DNA from: Euphorbia lathyris
Taxonomy: Eukaryota > Streptophyta > Magnoliopsida > Malpighiales > Euphorbiaceae
Length of the DNA stretch: 64,000 nt
Assembly (NCBI RefSeq): GCF_963576675.1
Contig: NC_088911.1
Coordinates: 136,651,929-136,715,928 of the forward strand
Reading direction: 5' to 3'
The notes beneath the pieces are model-generated. The model saw only the letters and a list, made by a program, of their open reading frames with translations, was not told the origin of the DNA and did not search any database. Position 1 is the first letter of the stretch; every line of letters begins with the position of its first letter. Shown in pieces: positions 11,782 to 22,109 of this stretch. The position numbers and the translations under genes are program-made.

Positions 11782-14700
11782 TGTGGTCACCCATATACGT
11801 GGGAAGTAGGGAGAAACACGAATCGCTAGATTGAGGAGCGACTTGATAGGGCTTTGGTTAATCCGGCTTGGAAGGAATGGTTTGCAGATTCGAAATTACA
11901 CAATTTGACCACAATAGCATCAGATCATTCAGCCCTATTTGTTGAAATAAGAACATGGATACCAATCAAAGGAACTAAATGTTGTCGTTTTGAAAATGGT
12001 TGGTTACGTGAACAGCATTGTGGCGAGGAAATTAAATCGACATGGGAAAAACTGGGTACTGCAGATTTACAGACCAAAATCAATGCCTGTCAAGAAGCGC
12101 TACAAACATGGAGCCGAAAATTGGCACTGAATTTCCAAATTGAGATTGACATATGGCAACGTCAAATGGAAAGGTATCGGGGCAGTAGGGATCAGTATGG
12201 AGTTGAACAATACAGAATCGCATCAAAGGAATATGATAGAGTGATTCAACAACAGGCCGATTTCTGGCAACAGAGAGCAAAGTTATTTTGGTTACAGGGA
12301 GGAGATACAAATTCCAAATATTTTCATTTATATGCTTCATCAAGACAGAAATGAAATAACTTCACTCAACTACGTGATGATAATGGTGAATGGCAGGGAT
12401 GGAATACCGGAATGCCGCAACTGCTCAGCGATTATTACAGTGATATTTTCACCTATCGGGGCTGTTCAAACACCTCAATTCTCCCATTAATCTCGTGTAA
12501 GGTTACTAGGATGGATAATGAAGCCCTTACTACAATAATTACTGAGGAGGAGATTAAAGCAGCCTATTTTTCCATGCATCCAGACAAAAGCCCAGGGCCT
12601 GATGGGTTGAATCCGGCCTTCTACCAACACTTTTGGGGGATAATCGGGAATGATGTAGTCAAAACTTGCCGGATGATACTACAAAATACACACATGCCAA
12701 TGCCGATGAATGATACATTAATTGTTCTAATACCAAAAAAAGCGGCTATTAACAAGGTAACTGATTTACGCCCTATCGCTCTATGTAATGTTGTTGTTCG
12801 GATTCTTTCTAAGGTTCTTGCAAATCGCTTCAAACAAGTTTTGCCTAAGCTAATTTCAGAATTTCAAAGCGCTTTTTTATCTAATCGGTTGATTACTGAT
12901 AACATCATTGTGGCATATGAAGTAATACATAAGTTGAAAGGCATGAGGCAAGGGAAGCATGGTATTGCGGCCCTTAAATTAGATATGAGTAAGGCTTATG
13001 ACATGATAGAATGGAAATTCTTACAGAATATGTTGGAAAAAATGGGTTTTTGTATAGAATGGATTAATTGGATAATGATGTGTGTCAGCTCAGTTAGATA
13101 TACTATTACTCATAGCGGTAATGAGATTGGGCCAATTATACCTTCAAGAGGTATACGCCAAGGGGATCCTTTGTCTCCTTTTCTGTTCTTAGTTTGCACT
13201 GAAGGTCTATCCGCACTTATCCAGGCAAAAGAAAATCTAGGCGAGCTTCATGGATGTCGAATTGCTAGCACTGCACCGTCAATATCTCACTTATTCTTTG
13301 CTGATGATAGTTATCTATTCTTCCGTGCAAATTCTCAGGAAGCTTCTGTTATACAAGGAATTCTCCAAGTCTATGAATCTGCATCAGGTCAAAAGGTTAA
13401 TTTTGATAAATCTACACTCCTTTTCAGTCAGAATTCAAGTTCTGTGGAGAGAGGAATAATATCTTCAATTCTTGGAGTGCAGGAAGTAACGGATATGGGT
13501 TGCTACATGGGTGCACCAATATTAGTTGGCAAAGGCAAACTACGAGTCTTTAAATACTTGACAGAATGGATATGGAACAGAATCAATGGATGGAAAGAAA
13601 AATTTCTTTCTCATGCAGGCAAAGAAGTCTTAATTAAATCTGTCCTGCAATCTATTCCGGCTTATATTATGAGTGTCTTCTTAATGCCAATAACAATATG
13701 CTCAGATATTAACCCTATGCTCAACAAATTCTGGTGGCAATCGTCTGGCACAACACAATCTGGTATTCACTGGCAGCGGTGGGAAGTACTGTGTAGGCCT
13801 AAATGCAATGGTGGAATGGGGTTCAGGAATTTACACACATTTAACTTAGCCTTGTTAGCCAAACAGGGTTGGCGAATATTACAATACCCACATTCTTTGG
13901 TTGCACGACTGTTACAGGCTAGATATTATCCTAACGCTTCTTTTTTATCAGCAGATTATGGTCATAATCCATCGTATGTATGGCGAAGCATCATCGCAGG
14001 CCGTGAACTGCTCCGTAAAGGAATCCGATGCAAGGTTGGGAATGGTAGATCGATAAATATATGGATGGACCCATTGTTACCGGATCCAATGCACCCGACT
14101 CCAATAATTTTAATCCCCATTTCTGATCCACCAGAAACAGTACACAGTTTATTGCTCAACACGGGACAATGGAATCAAATGCTTCTTACTCGGTATTTTA
14201 ATGAACGCGGCAGGAAATTGATTACGTCTATTCCGCGAAGAAATATGGCCCGATCTGATGGTTGGTACTTGATGTTTAATAAAAATGGAATATACACGGT
14301 TAGTAGTGGTTATCATATCAGTAATCCTTCACTCACTACTACACCACAGCCAGTAGATTGGAATGTATGTTGGGCATTGACAGTACCTCCGCGAGTAAAA
14401 AACTGTATATGGCGTTTTTTCACTAATACGCTTCCTACGGTTTCTAATTTGAATCGCAGGCATTGTGCAATTGATAATATCTGTAATCGATGTCAATCAA
14501 TTGGTGAAGACGACGAACATGTATTCCTCCAGTGTCCAGTTGCATTGGATACATGGAGGCTATTCTTTGGAGATGGTCATATGAACAGAGTGGGATCAAT
14601 ACGGATCTGGCTGGCCGCAGAAGTGAACAGATTGAATAAACCGACAGTTGAAAGAATAACAATGGTGTTTTGGTCTTTATGGAGAGCACGTAATGTTTAT

Positions 14701-15315
14701 GTTTGGGAAAGAAAGATCACAACCCCAAGTCGTATTATAAGCGAAGCTTGGCAGGAATTGGAAGGTTGGCGGAATGCGCAAATCAGTCGAACAGTATCAG
14801 CAAGATGTCCAACAGCAGCGAATACGTCCTGGCAATGACCACCTGAGAATCAATGGTACTGTAATGTCGATGCAGGTGTCAGTAAGGAGAAGGATTTTTG
14901 TTCATTTGGCTTCTTACTCAGAAATCATCAGGGGCAATGTGAATATGCAATGCATGGTGCAATTGAGGGGCATTTTGAACCAATTTTAGCCGAGGCTATG
15001 GCAGTACGTGAAGCTTTGTCTTGGTTGAAATCAATTCCGCATAGACGAGTTACAATACAAACCGACTGTTTATCAGTTGTTATGGCAATCACACAACCAT
15101 CGGTGCAATTTTCTTATTTATCTGATATTATTCATGATTGTCTTTCTATTATGCAAGATTTAGATTATATAGATATCTCTTTTATTAGACGTTCAGCGAA
15201 CCAGGCCGCTCATACACTAGCTAGGGCAGTCAGGTCTATGTCTGTACGTAGTGAGTGGGACAGTCCTCCCGCTTTTCTGCTTGATGTTCTTTGTTCTGAT
15301 TTAAGTTTAATATAA
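11782..15315 (+). pseudogene. LINE ORF2: endonuclease end, reverse transcriptase, zinc-binding RT region, RNase H
   Basis: One reading frame runs through, broken by TAG at 11827-11829, TGA at 12352-12354 and TGA at 14836-14838. In order it holds the end of the endonuclease (ERLDRALVNPAW at about 11839), RT from about 12540 (MHPDKSPGPDGLNPAFYQHF, LDMSKAYD, RGIRQGDPLSPFLF), and the catalytic FADD near 13298. A zf-RVT region follows (VCWALTVPPRVKNCIWRF, with Cys/His pairs near 14490), then an RVT_3-type RNase H (about 14860-15315, with TDCLSVVMAI and NQAAHTLAR). A plant-style RNase H after RT is known in some plant L1 lineages. The three stops fit TGG to TAG and CGA to TGA, the changes expected from deamination of methylated cytosine. 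The product would copy LINE RNA at the target site. Confidence 0.88.
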
Positions 15316-15341
15316 AGTTCTTTAATTTCAAAAAAAAAAAA
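11782..15341 (+). mobile_element. L1-type LINE, 5' part lost to the left, decayed
   Basis: It begins inside the endonuclease domain at the LTR junction and ends in a run of 12 A (15330-15341) 14 bp after the ORF2 stop. The 5' section would lie left of the inserted LTR, outside the window, so no target-site duplication can be checked. Confidence 0.88.
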
Positions 15342-18300
15342 CATATTAAAACTTTAATGAATATATATAAAATAAAACCTTTTTGATTTAAAATATATAA
15401 TTAATCCTACACATCACTACGTTTTTTTTGGTTCGTAAGTGTATAGGAATATTTACAATTATACGTGTCAAACCAAATAAAATACCATGATGATTGATTT
15501 ACTATTGTGTATAGGAATTATGATTGTAGATTTTGACGAAACCAAATTAAATACCATGACAATTGATTTATCATTCTATATTAGAATATATACATACGTT
15601 AAGAGTTAATTGAAATAAAATTATCAATACCAATTAACAAAATTAATTAGAAAACTCATTATGTATTCGTATTGTAACTTACTAAAAAAGGCTGGTGGAT
15701 AAAAAAATCGGCCAAGAGATCTAGGCGGAAAAAATCGGAAAGTATTCTCGATTATGAAGCCTAAATGGTCCAGACGATCTTATTTTTAAACATTGATTTT
15801 AGTGGCGTGAATTTTGTTTCATTAAAAAATGCAAGAAAATGTCTCAAAAATTATAATTTTTTACAATGATGTTTACACATTAGCCTTTTTTGTTTTTATT
15901 GAAGTACCCAATATAGAGCTCAACTCTAAACAAAACATGTAAAAATAACAAAGTTAAAGTACATGGAAGAATTGCTAAACACGAATCTAAAATATAACCT
16001 TCGTAAAACAACTTTTAAATGAAAAGAGACAAACGCAAATACGAAACTCAGAAACGCTAAAAAATAAATATATGTGCAGGATAGAGTATTTCCAATTGTA
16101 AGATTCTGCTACAGAAACATCAACATATTATTAAATTAATAGAAAAAAATGGTTAAAAAGAGATGACTAATGTAACAAAAAGCCACAAAATAATCGAATT
16201 TAGTTGAAGCCAAATAGAGAGTTTCTTTTGTACAACACCATTAAAAGCCACAATATTCTTACTATTATCATCAAGCTCTTCAAGTTGCCTCTATACATAT
16301 TTGGAATGACTAAATCCAATTATAGTGGATTGAAATCCCTTACTATACATATATTTTCTAGCTTAAATTTGTAACCATTATGAGAACATAATCTTTACAA
16401 CTATCTCTGCTAGTTATTTTACAATATTAGAGTGAAAAATAAAAACAACTTAGCAAGTTCCAAAATGATTTCTGCTACCAAACAGCAAGAAAGATAACAA
16501 TATGATGAATCTTTAAGGATCTATTACTATATCTTCAGCAGAATACTAAATGTTCAATTGTCAATTTCTCACGTTTTTAGAATTTTTATAATTTTCCTTT
16601 CCATATTTTCTGCATTAATCTCCCCCACAAACCAATATTAACTCAATTTTCTATAACTGTTTAACCTGCTTTTATAGAAAAATGCTTCCTCTCTATTTCT
16701 GCTTATTCTTCAAACCGCTTCTTCTCACACCTGTTCAACAATTAAAACACAAAATTGATGGCGATAAGAGAAAATGCTAGATAGCTCTATCAGCAGATAT
16801 AACATTAACTTGGTCAGAGACTAAATACAGTTCACCAATTAATATCACAAGTAGCACTATTGATAAATGTATCAAAATTGATGGTGATGAGATAAAATGC
16901 TACATAGTTCTATCCAACTTTTTGTAAACTATTACTTTCAAGTGCTACTTACCACATCATATAGAAGCTGAAGAATTTTTTTTTGTTGTCAAGATTTATG
17001 AAACATAAAGAAGAAAATTCTTCTTATAGTACACTCTGTATTTTCATTATGGAAACGCAGAAGACAACCCTAAACTCAGTGAACAAACCGAAAAGGGAGG
17101 CACGAAAGGCTTACCTTTGAGGGAGAAGAACAATCTCGAATTCATTTCCCGTGGAAGATATAAAACCGACAAACATCAAAAGCAAGAAATATTAATATTT
17201 GGTTAGTAAATTCTGGAATTGATTAAAGAAAAAAGGAATGGAAGAACCTATTGTAATTGACAATAAATTCTAGAATTTCTCCAATAAACAGTTGTTGTCT
17301 ATAAATGCCATGCCTTAACTTTTGAAGCCTTTCTGGTCATACAAGAAACCTCACCCCTCTATGGGAAGACTGATCTTTGCAATTGCAACATAATATCTTG
17401 ATATTTATCTTTAGTACATATTAGAAAAATACATCAAAATAATAGAGTAACAAATTGAAGTTATCATAATCTAACAAATTGAACTTACCAGAAATTTTAG
17501 ATGGAATTCTCTTCAACTTATATCATAATCCTGTAAAACAATTCTTTACATAGTCAAAGAAACAAAAATTTGATCATTTATATCATAAACATCAACCAAC
17601 TGTAATCAGAATATGAAAGTTGGCCTGGAAACAAAGGAAAGTGAAAGAAAATTATAAGGTTGTGAAAGAAAAAGCTTTCGAAATCTATAATCCGCATTAT
17701 ACTAATGTCCACATTGAAATTTGCTATAATTAAACCAATGAAATCAACTGTAACTGTAACAGTAAGAATACTTAAGGGATAGTTCAAAATTCAAATTATA
17801 TGTCAATATACAACACAATAAATCTGAAAATGCACATCAAAAGAGGACCAATGTTGAAATTGAATTGAAAAATACCTGAAAAACCCACCTTACCCTTGGG
17901 AACCTGATTTCCTCCTTCCACCTCCTATTGGGAACCTCATACAAATTACCCATCTAATAAAAATGACATATCTCTGATGAATTCTTCAATATTCATTGGA
18001 AGTTTACCTCGAATTATATAATTGGAAAACCCATTAGAAAAGGAAAGGTTGAGCAATTTACCTCTTCCAAAAGTCTTTTTGGCCGAGCAAATGGATAAAT
18101 TTTCTGGCATTTGATGCAGATGGATAGATAGAGAGAGTGAGTGAGAGTTAACCCGGTGATAGGATGAACATAAATTACCGTCTGATTTGGATTAAGAGAG
18201 AGATTGAAATCGAGGGAGACTGAAGCAATGGATGAAATCAGCAAGAGAGTGAGAAATCTTACCATAGAAAGTAGCTCAGATTTAGACTGAAGCAAATGAC

Positions 18301-18600
18301 GCCAAAGATCAAATCGTGATTTTCTTCTGATGACACCGGAGATCAAACCGTGCTTCTCTATGGTAGTGGGAGATGAATGGACAGTTTAAATTTGCAGTTT
18401 TGTAGAACTGATGTTGCGGTTACAACTGCAAATTGAATCCGCATCATGTTGTAGTTTGGTACAAAATGAGGAACGACTAGGAGAAGGGAAGGAGAATAAG
18501 CTTTCAACAAATTGAGAGAAAGACATGTCAGCATCTCTGATACTCAGAGGAAGACACGTCATTACTTTTTTTTTACTGTTTTAGTATATTGTATAGATAG
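15342..18600. other. AT-rich intergenic stretch, no gene recognised
   Basis: No convincing coding region. A weak open frame at 18014-18346 (-) resembles no family I know. On the minus strand several acceptor- and donor-like sites occur near 17110, 17890, 18005 and 18260, compatible with a non-coding transcript or a decayed host gene. Two diverged copies of a segment around aaaattgatgg(c/t)gat(a/g)aga lie near 16752 and 16869. Confidence 0.4.
15436..15590. repeat. Short tandem repeat, about 72-bp unit, two copies plus a partial
   Basis: Two adjacent diverged units share gtgtataggaat at the start and ccaaat(a/t)aaataccatga in the middle; a third copy is only partial. Confidence 0.6.
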
Positions 18601-18655
18601 ATGTGGTACTAAACAACTTTAATTCTTAAAATTTTCCAATTTTAAGATCGTTAGC

Positions 18656-19775
18656 CACTACAAGAATTCAAGCTTGTTGCGACAATTTAATTTGTCAAAA
18701 TAAGTTATATTTTTGTCATAAGAAACTTCTTGTTACAAAGTGTGTTGTCACCATCCTAGTCACAATAAGCCCGTCTTAATAAGTTTTTAGTGACAAAATT
18801 GTATTACCTCATAATTAGTTTTTAATTATTGTTACAACTATAATTTGTCATTAATCTAGCTATTATGACAAAATTTAAATAACCGTGAAATATGATTTAT
18901 TGTGACTACATAATGTAGTAAGAAAAATATTACATCCACATGCAAATGCCCATTGGGCTTACAACGTGTACAACACAGGCCCAACCCGCCATGTGTTTTT
19001 AATTCTAAAAATTTATGAGGTTGCCAGGACTCGAACCATCGACCGTTTGGTCCAAGCAACTCTAATACCATGTCATGGAAGCGTTTGAACTAAAAGCTCA
19101 AGATGATTAAGGCTTAATCGTATATCTTATATTAATCTCTGACACATTCTAATCCCCAAATAAATATGAAAATTTGTAAATTGATTTCCGAAACAATAGA
19201 TTAGTCTAATTTGATAAATATTACTGTCATAATTTGGTTTTGTTTTTTCATTTTTCTACTAATTGTAATTTTGTCATAATAAGTACATTAATTGCGAAAA
19301 CAGTTATTTTATCGTATGAATGTTTCGTTACATCTTTATATATTTATGACAAAAATGACGTGGCAATTTATTTTTATCATAATACGTATTAAGTTCTACT
19401 TTCTTGTGATAAATATTTCGACAAAATATTTTTTTCTCACGATTTCTTTTGGTTTTTTTACCTTTTCTTACTAATTATTATTTGATCACAATAAATACAT
19501 TAGTTGTGATAAAAAATTATTTTTACGTATGAATTTTTGTCACAACCTTATGTATTTATGATAAAAATGTGTGACAATTTTTTTTGTCATAATATCGATT
19601 GACTGGTGCTTTATTGTGATAAATATTTGGACGAAACATTATTTTGTCATAATTTTGTTTGGAATTTTCACATTTTTTTACTAATTATTTTTTTGTCACA
19701 ATAAGTATATTAATTGTGACAAAATTTATTTTGTCAGACGAATTTTCGTCACAATATTAGATATTTGTTGTAGTG
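18656..19775. mobile_element. Non-autonomous CACTA transposon
   Basis: It begins CACTACAAGAA and ends TTGTTGTAGTG, giving CACTACAA inverted ends. The 3-bp duplication AGC (18653-18655 and 19776-19778) is as expected for CACTA elements. Both arms are full of short subterminal repeats of the type TTTTGTCACAATA and its complement, the likely transposase sites. No transposase remains. It contains a TRIM fragment at 18931-19144. Confidence 0.85.
18931..19144 (-). mobile_element. TRIM fragment inside the CACTA element
   Basis: Similar to the TRIM at 40060-40336. On the minus strand a short LTR (19144-19071, ending CCATGACA) is followed by a primer site, TGGTATTAGAGT (19070-19059), then a short internal region with ggttcgagtcctgg. 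The second LTR is missing. Confidence 0.65.
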
Positions 19776-19778
19776 AGC

Positions 19779-20355
19779 GATCATTTTTATAGTATCAAAT
19801 TAAAATATCATTGCTTTTGGCAAAAACGAAAAATTATAGTTTTTTTTTGGAAAAAAATCACTGTTTAATAAAACATGAGGTTTTTTCTACCTTAACATTT
19901 TTTTTTAATTTTTTTAATTTTATACAAATAAGTTTTATACATTAATTATTTAATTTATTAAATACTTTTAACATAATTAGATATTTATATAAAGTAAAAT
20001 AATTATCATATTAGTAATAATTATTATGTAAGTTATAACTCCCAATTTTGTTATTAAGAGATCTCTTAGCTTTTTTCCTTTTCGTGTTGTGCTATTATGA
20101 TATCATAATGAGTAGATAATCAGGAAACAACACGGATTAATTTCAGAGAATAAGAAAATGGAGAATGAATATTTCATCATCTCAAGAAAACTAATTGTCA
20201 CCCTTACAGTATAAGAAAGCAACAAAGGAAAAATATTAAAAGCCAACCAATCAACACGTGTCTGTGGTCCAAAAGATTCTAACGATACAATAGGAAAAAA
20301 GCTACTAAATACAATAACATATGTAAAGAAACGAATTAAGAGGTCCCTTAATAGT
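19779..20355. other. AT-rich spacer
   Basis: No gene or defined element seen. The first bases continue the sequence interrupted by the CACTA element. Confidence 0.4.
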
Positions 20356-20570
20356 TCCGTCTGAGGCCACTATTAAATCGACTATGGTTTGGACTCGTTG
20401 CCCGCAGCTTCCACTCCAGTTTTATGATGAAGATTGTTTGATGTTGGTTGGTAATTCGCTTCGCAAGGCCATCAAAGTGGACAAAAATAGTAACCGACTA
20501 TTAGAGGTCGCTTTGCTTATGTTGAAATTGATTTGAAGAAATCTCTCATCGCTCAATTTTGCTTGAATAA
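20356..20570 (+). pseudogene. LINE ORF1-like fragment (DUF4283 type)
   Basis: The frame reads TMVWTRCPQLPLQFYDED and LMLVGNSLRKAIKVD, the pattern of DUF4283 proteins encoded with plant LINEs. A one-base shift near 20495 then continues with GRFAYVEIDLKKSL. About 70 residues are left, without start or end. It is an isolated relic, not linked to the LINEs seen elsewhere. Confidence 0.6.
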
Positions 20571-20607
20571 AAGTATCAACTTAAATTTTTAGTTCAATTA
20601 TTTTTAT

Positions 20608-21150
20608 GACATGGTATCAGAGCACAAGACAATATTTATCTCCTGAGAATTTTAGAGTGGCGCTTTGTGTCTGCTTCACCTTAACCTTTCTCTTTTCTTC
20701 CTCTCCTTCTCCCATATGTCTACCTATAGATTCAAGTTTCATCTAGCCTTACTCTATCCACTATCAAATCTCACATACCATCACTTGGGATGGAAAACAT
20801 CCTGTATGCGACGTATGCAGAGCTTTTCAAAATACATACAATGTGAGTCTCATGATCATATTATTCCTTTCAAAACCGATACGAAGATGAATAAAACCGA
20901 TGAGGAAACAGACTCAGATTCCAATGACGACGACGAGGAGTAATGGTCCAGCCTTGATGATGTTGTTCTTTTGTTGATTTATGGCACAATTTCTCTAGAT
21001 TTATTTCACACAATCTTAGAACCAGACTTGGCGATCATGGAAGCATGAGAACGCTTATGAAATGTTTTAGATAATACAAGTTTATCCTTGAGCAAAAATT
21101 CTCTTCCATTGATATGACTGATTTTTCTAATCTTAGACATAACAATAAAA
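20608..21150 (+). mobile_element. 5' fragment of a Copia element: LTR end, primer site, gag remnant
   Basis: ATGACA is followed by TGGTATCAGAGC (20612-20623), the tRNA-Met primer site after an LTR end. From about 20790 to 21130 lie broken pieces of a Tork-type gag: LIYGTISLDLFHTILEPD at about 20975, and a shifted frame with FSSIDMTDFSNLR at about 21108. Several stops and frameshifts; no RT. The gag resembles that of the fragment at 44880-47151. Confidence 0.6.
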
Positions 21151-21856
21151 AAAACTATTATTAATCTTAACTACCAGTTTAAACTTTTATTAACTATTAC
21201 TTCTGACAACTAATATTTTAGGAATCATGTGCAAGACAATGTGATTTTTCTGTGGTGGGGCGTGATATTCATAAGTCCCACCTGTGGTGGAGGCATATTG
21301 TTCACATGCCCCGTGTGAATTTTTTTTTCCAATTGTACATTTTAATTATTATTATTCTCCTTTCAAAAAAATTATTATTATTCTAAACAATTATAAATAT
21401 TATAATTATTCTAAAAAAAATATCCCAACGACAATTAGTTAATTATTTAATCGAAGTTAACATAGTATATACCATCAAAGACTTACAACATTAGTTTTTT
21501 TTTTTTTTTTTTGCTAATTTTATAACACATTTTTTTGCAATAAAAAAGTTACTAAATTCATCTACTTACAATTCAAAAACACCCCAAAAATTTGTTGTTA
21601 TATTTTTCCCCCAAAATAATTTTTTAAGTTATCACTACCTTAATGTACGTATATGTATAATTCAAAGAAAATGGATATACATAGATGTTTTTCTTTATTA
21701 AATAGATTTATCACCAAATATTTCTTAATTAGCAGCCAATCTTATCCATTAACCTATGATACATATATAATTTAATATTCAAACAAGTAACAAGAGTATA
21801 AATTGAATCCAACTACTACACAATTTTTATTTTTTAAAAATTTATTTATTTTGCTC
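21151..21856. other. AT-rich region upstream of the bZIP gene
   Basis: Homopolymer-rich spacer with no coding sequence. It presumably holds the distal promoter of the bZIP gene; I could not pick out specific elements with confidence. Confidence 0.4.
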
Positions 21857-21857
21857 T

Positions 21858-21865
21858 TATAAATA
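21858..21865 (+). promoter_or_regulatory. Candidate TATA box of the bZIP gene
   Basis: TATAAATA lies 96 bp upstream of the conserved-type uORF and 196 bp upstream of the main ATG. That leaves room for a leader that includes both uORFs. The surroundings are AT-rich, so a chance match is possible. Confidence 0.5.
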
Positions 21866-21916
21866 TAACCTTTTGTCACTTATAATCTCAATTAAATCCT
21901 ATTATTCCTAAACTCC

Positions 21917-21946
21917 ATGATTAATTATATAGCAATCTTTCACTAA
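21917..21946 (+). CDS. Short uORF1 in the bZIP leader
   Basis: A nine-codon ORF (MINYIAIFH) that ends 7 bp before the next uORF starts. S1-group bZIP leaders commonly carry several uORFs. No conserved sequence recognised; its relevance is inferred from position only. Confidence 0.35.
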   Translation: MINYIAIFH

Positions 21947-21953
21947 TCTTTAT

Positions 21954-22109
21954 ATGATTCATATGCTGGAAGTTCTTCATCATTCTGTATCTCTATTTCT
22001 TCTCTACTGGTTTTACTGTTTTCTTGAACCTGTTTTTCTTGAAATTGGTGAAAATGGTGTGTTCTGTAAGTCAGTGGCGGAACCAGGATTCCAGACTGGT
22101 GAAGAGTAG
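21954..22109 (+). CDS. uORF2 resembling the sucrose-control peptide of S1 bZIPs, extended into the main ORF
   Basis: 51 codons starting at ATG 21954, with an in-frame stop at 21930-21932 upstream. Residues 11-23 read SVSLFLLYWFYCF. From memory, the conserved uORF of Arabidopsis bZIP11-group genes ends in a core like SFSVVFLYWFY followed by a short Ser-ending tail and stop. That peptide stalls ribosomes when sucrose is high and represses the main ORF. Here the frame does not stop after the core but runs on into the coding region, overlapping the main ATG (22054) by 56 bases in another frame. TCTTGA, which would read Ser-stop, lies one frame off at 22022-22027, so one lost base in the T run would explain the extension. 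The core match and its place upstream of an S1-like bZIP support each other. Confidence 0.7.
   Translation: MIHMLEVLHHSVSLFLLYWFYCFLEPVFLEIGENGVFCKSVAEPGFQTGEE

Noticed and set aside
18014..18346. Open frame of 110 codons on the minus strand
   Set aside because: No recognisable domain, splice-like sites inside, and hydrophobic runs as expected from AT-rich DNA.
20520..20611. A 92-bp TG...CA unit before the primer site, which looked like a TRIM LTR
   Set aside because: Its first half is coding sequence of a DUF4283-type fragment (VEIDLKKSL), so TG at 20520 is not an LTR start. Only the LTR end and primer site were kept.
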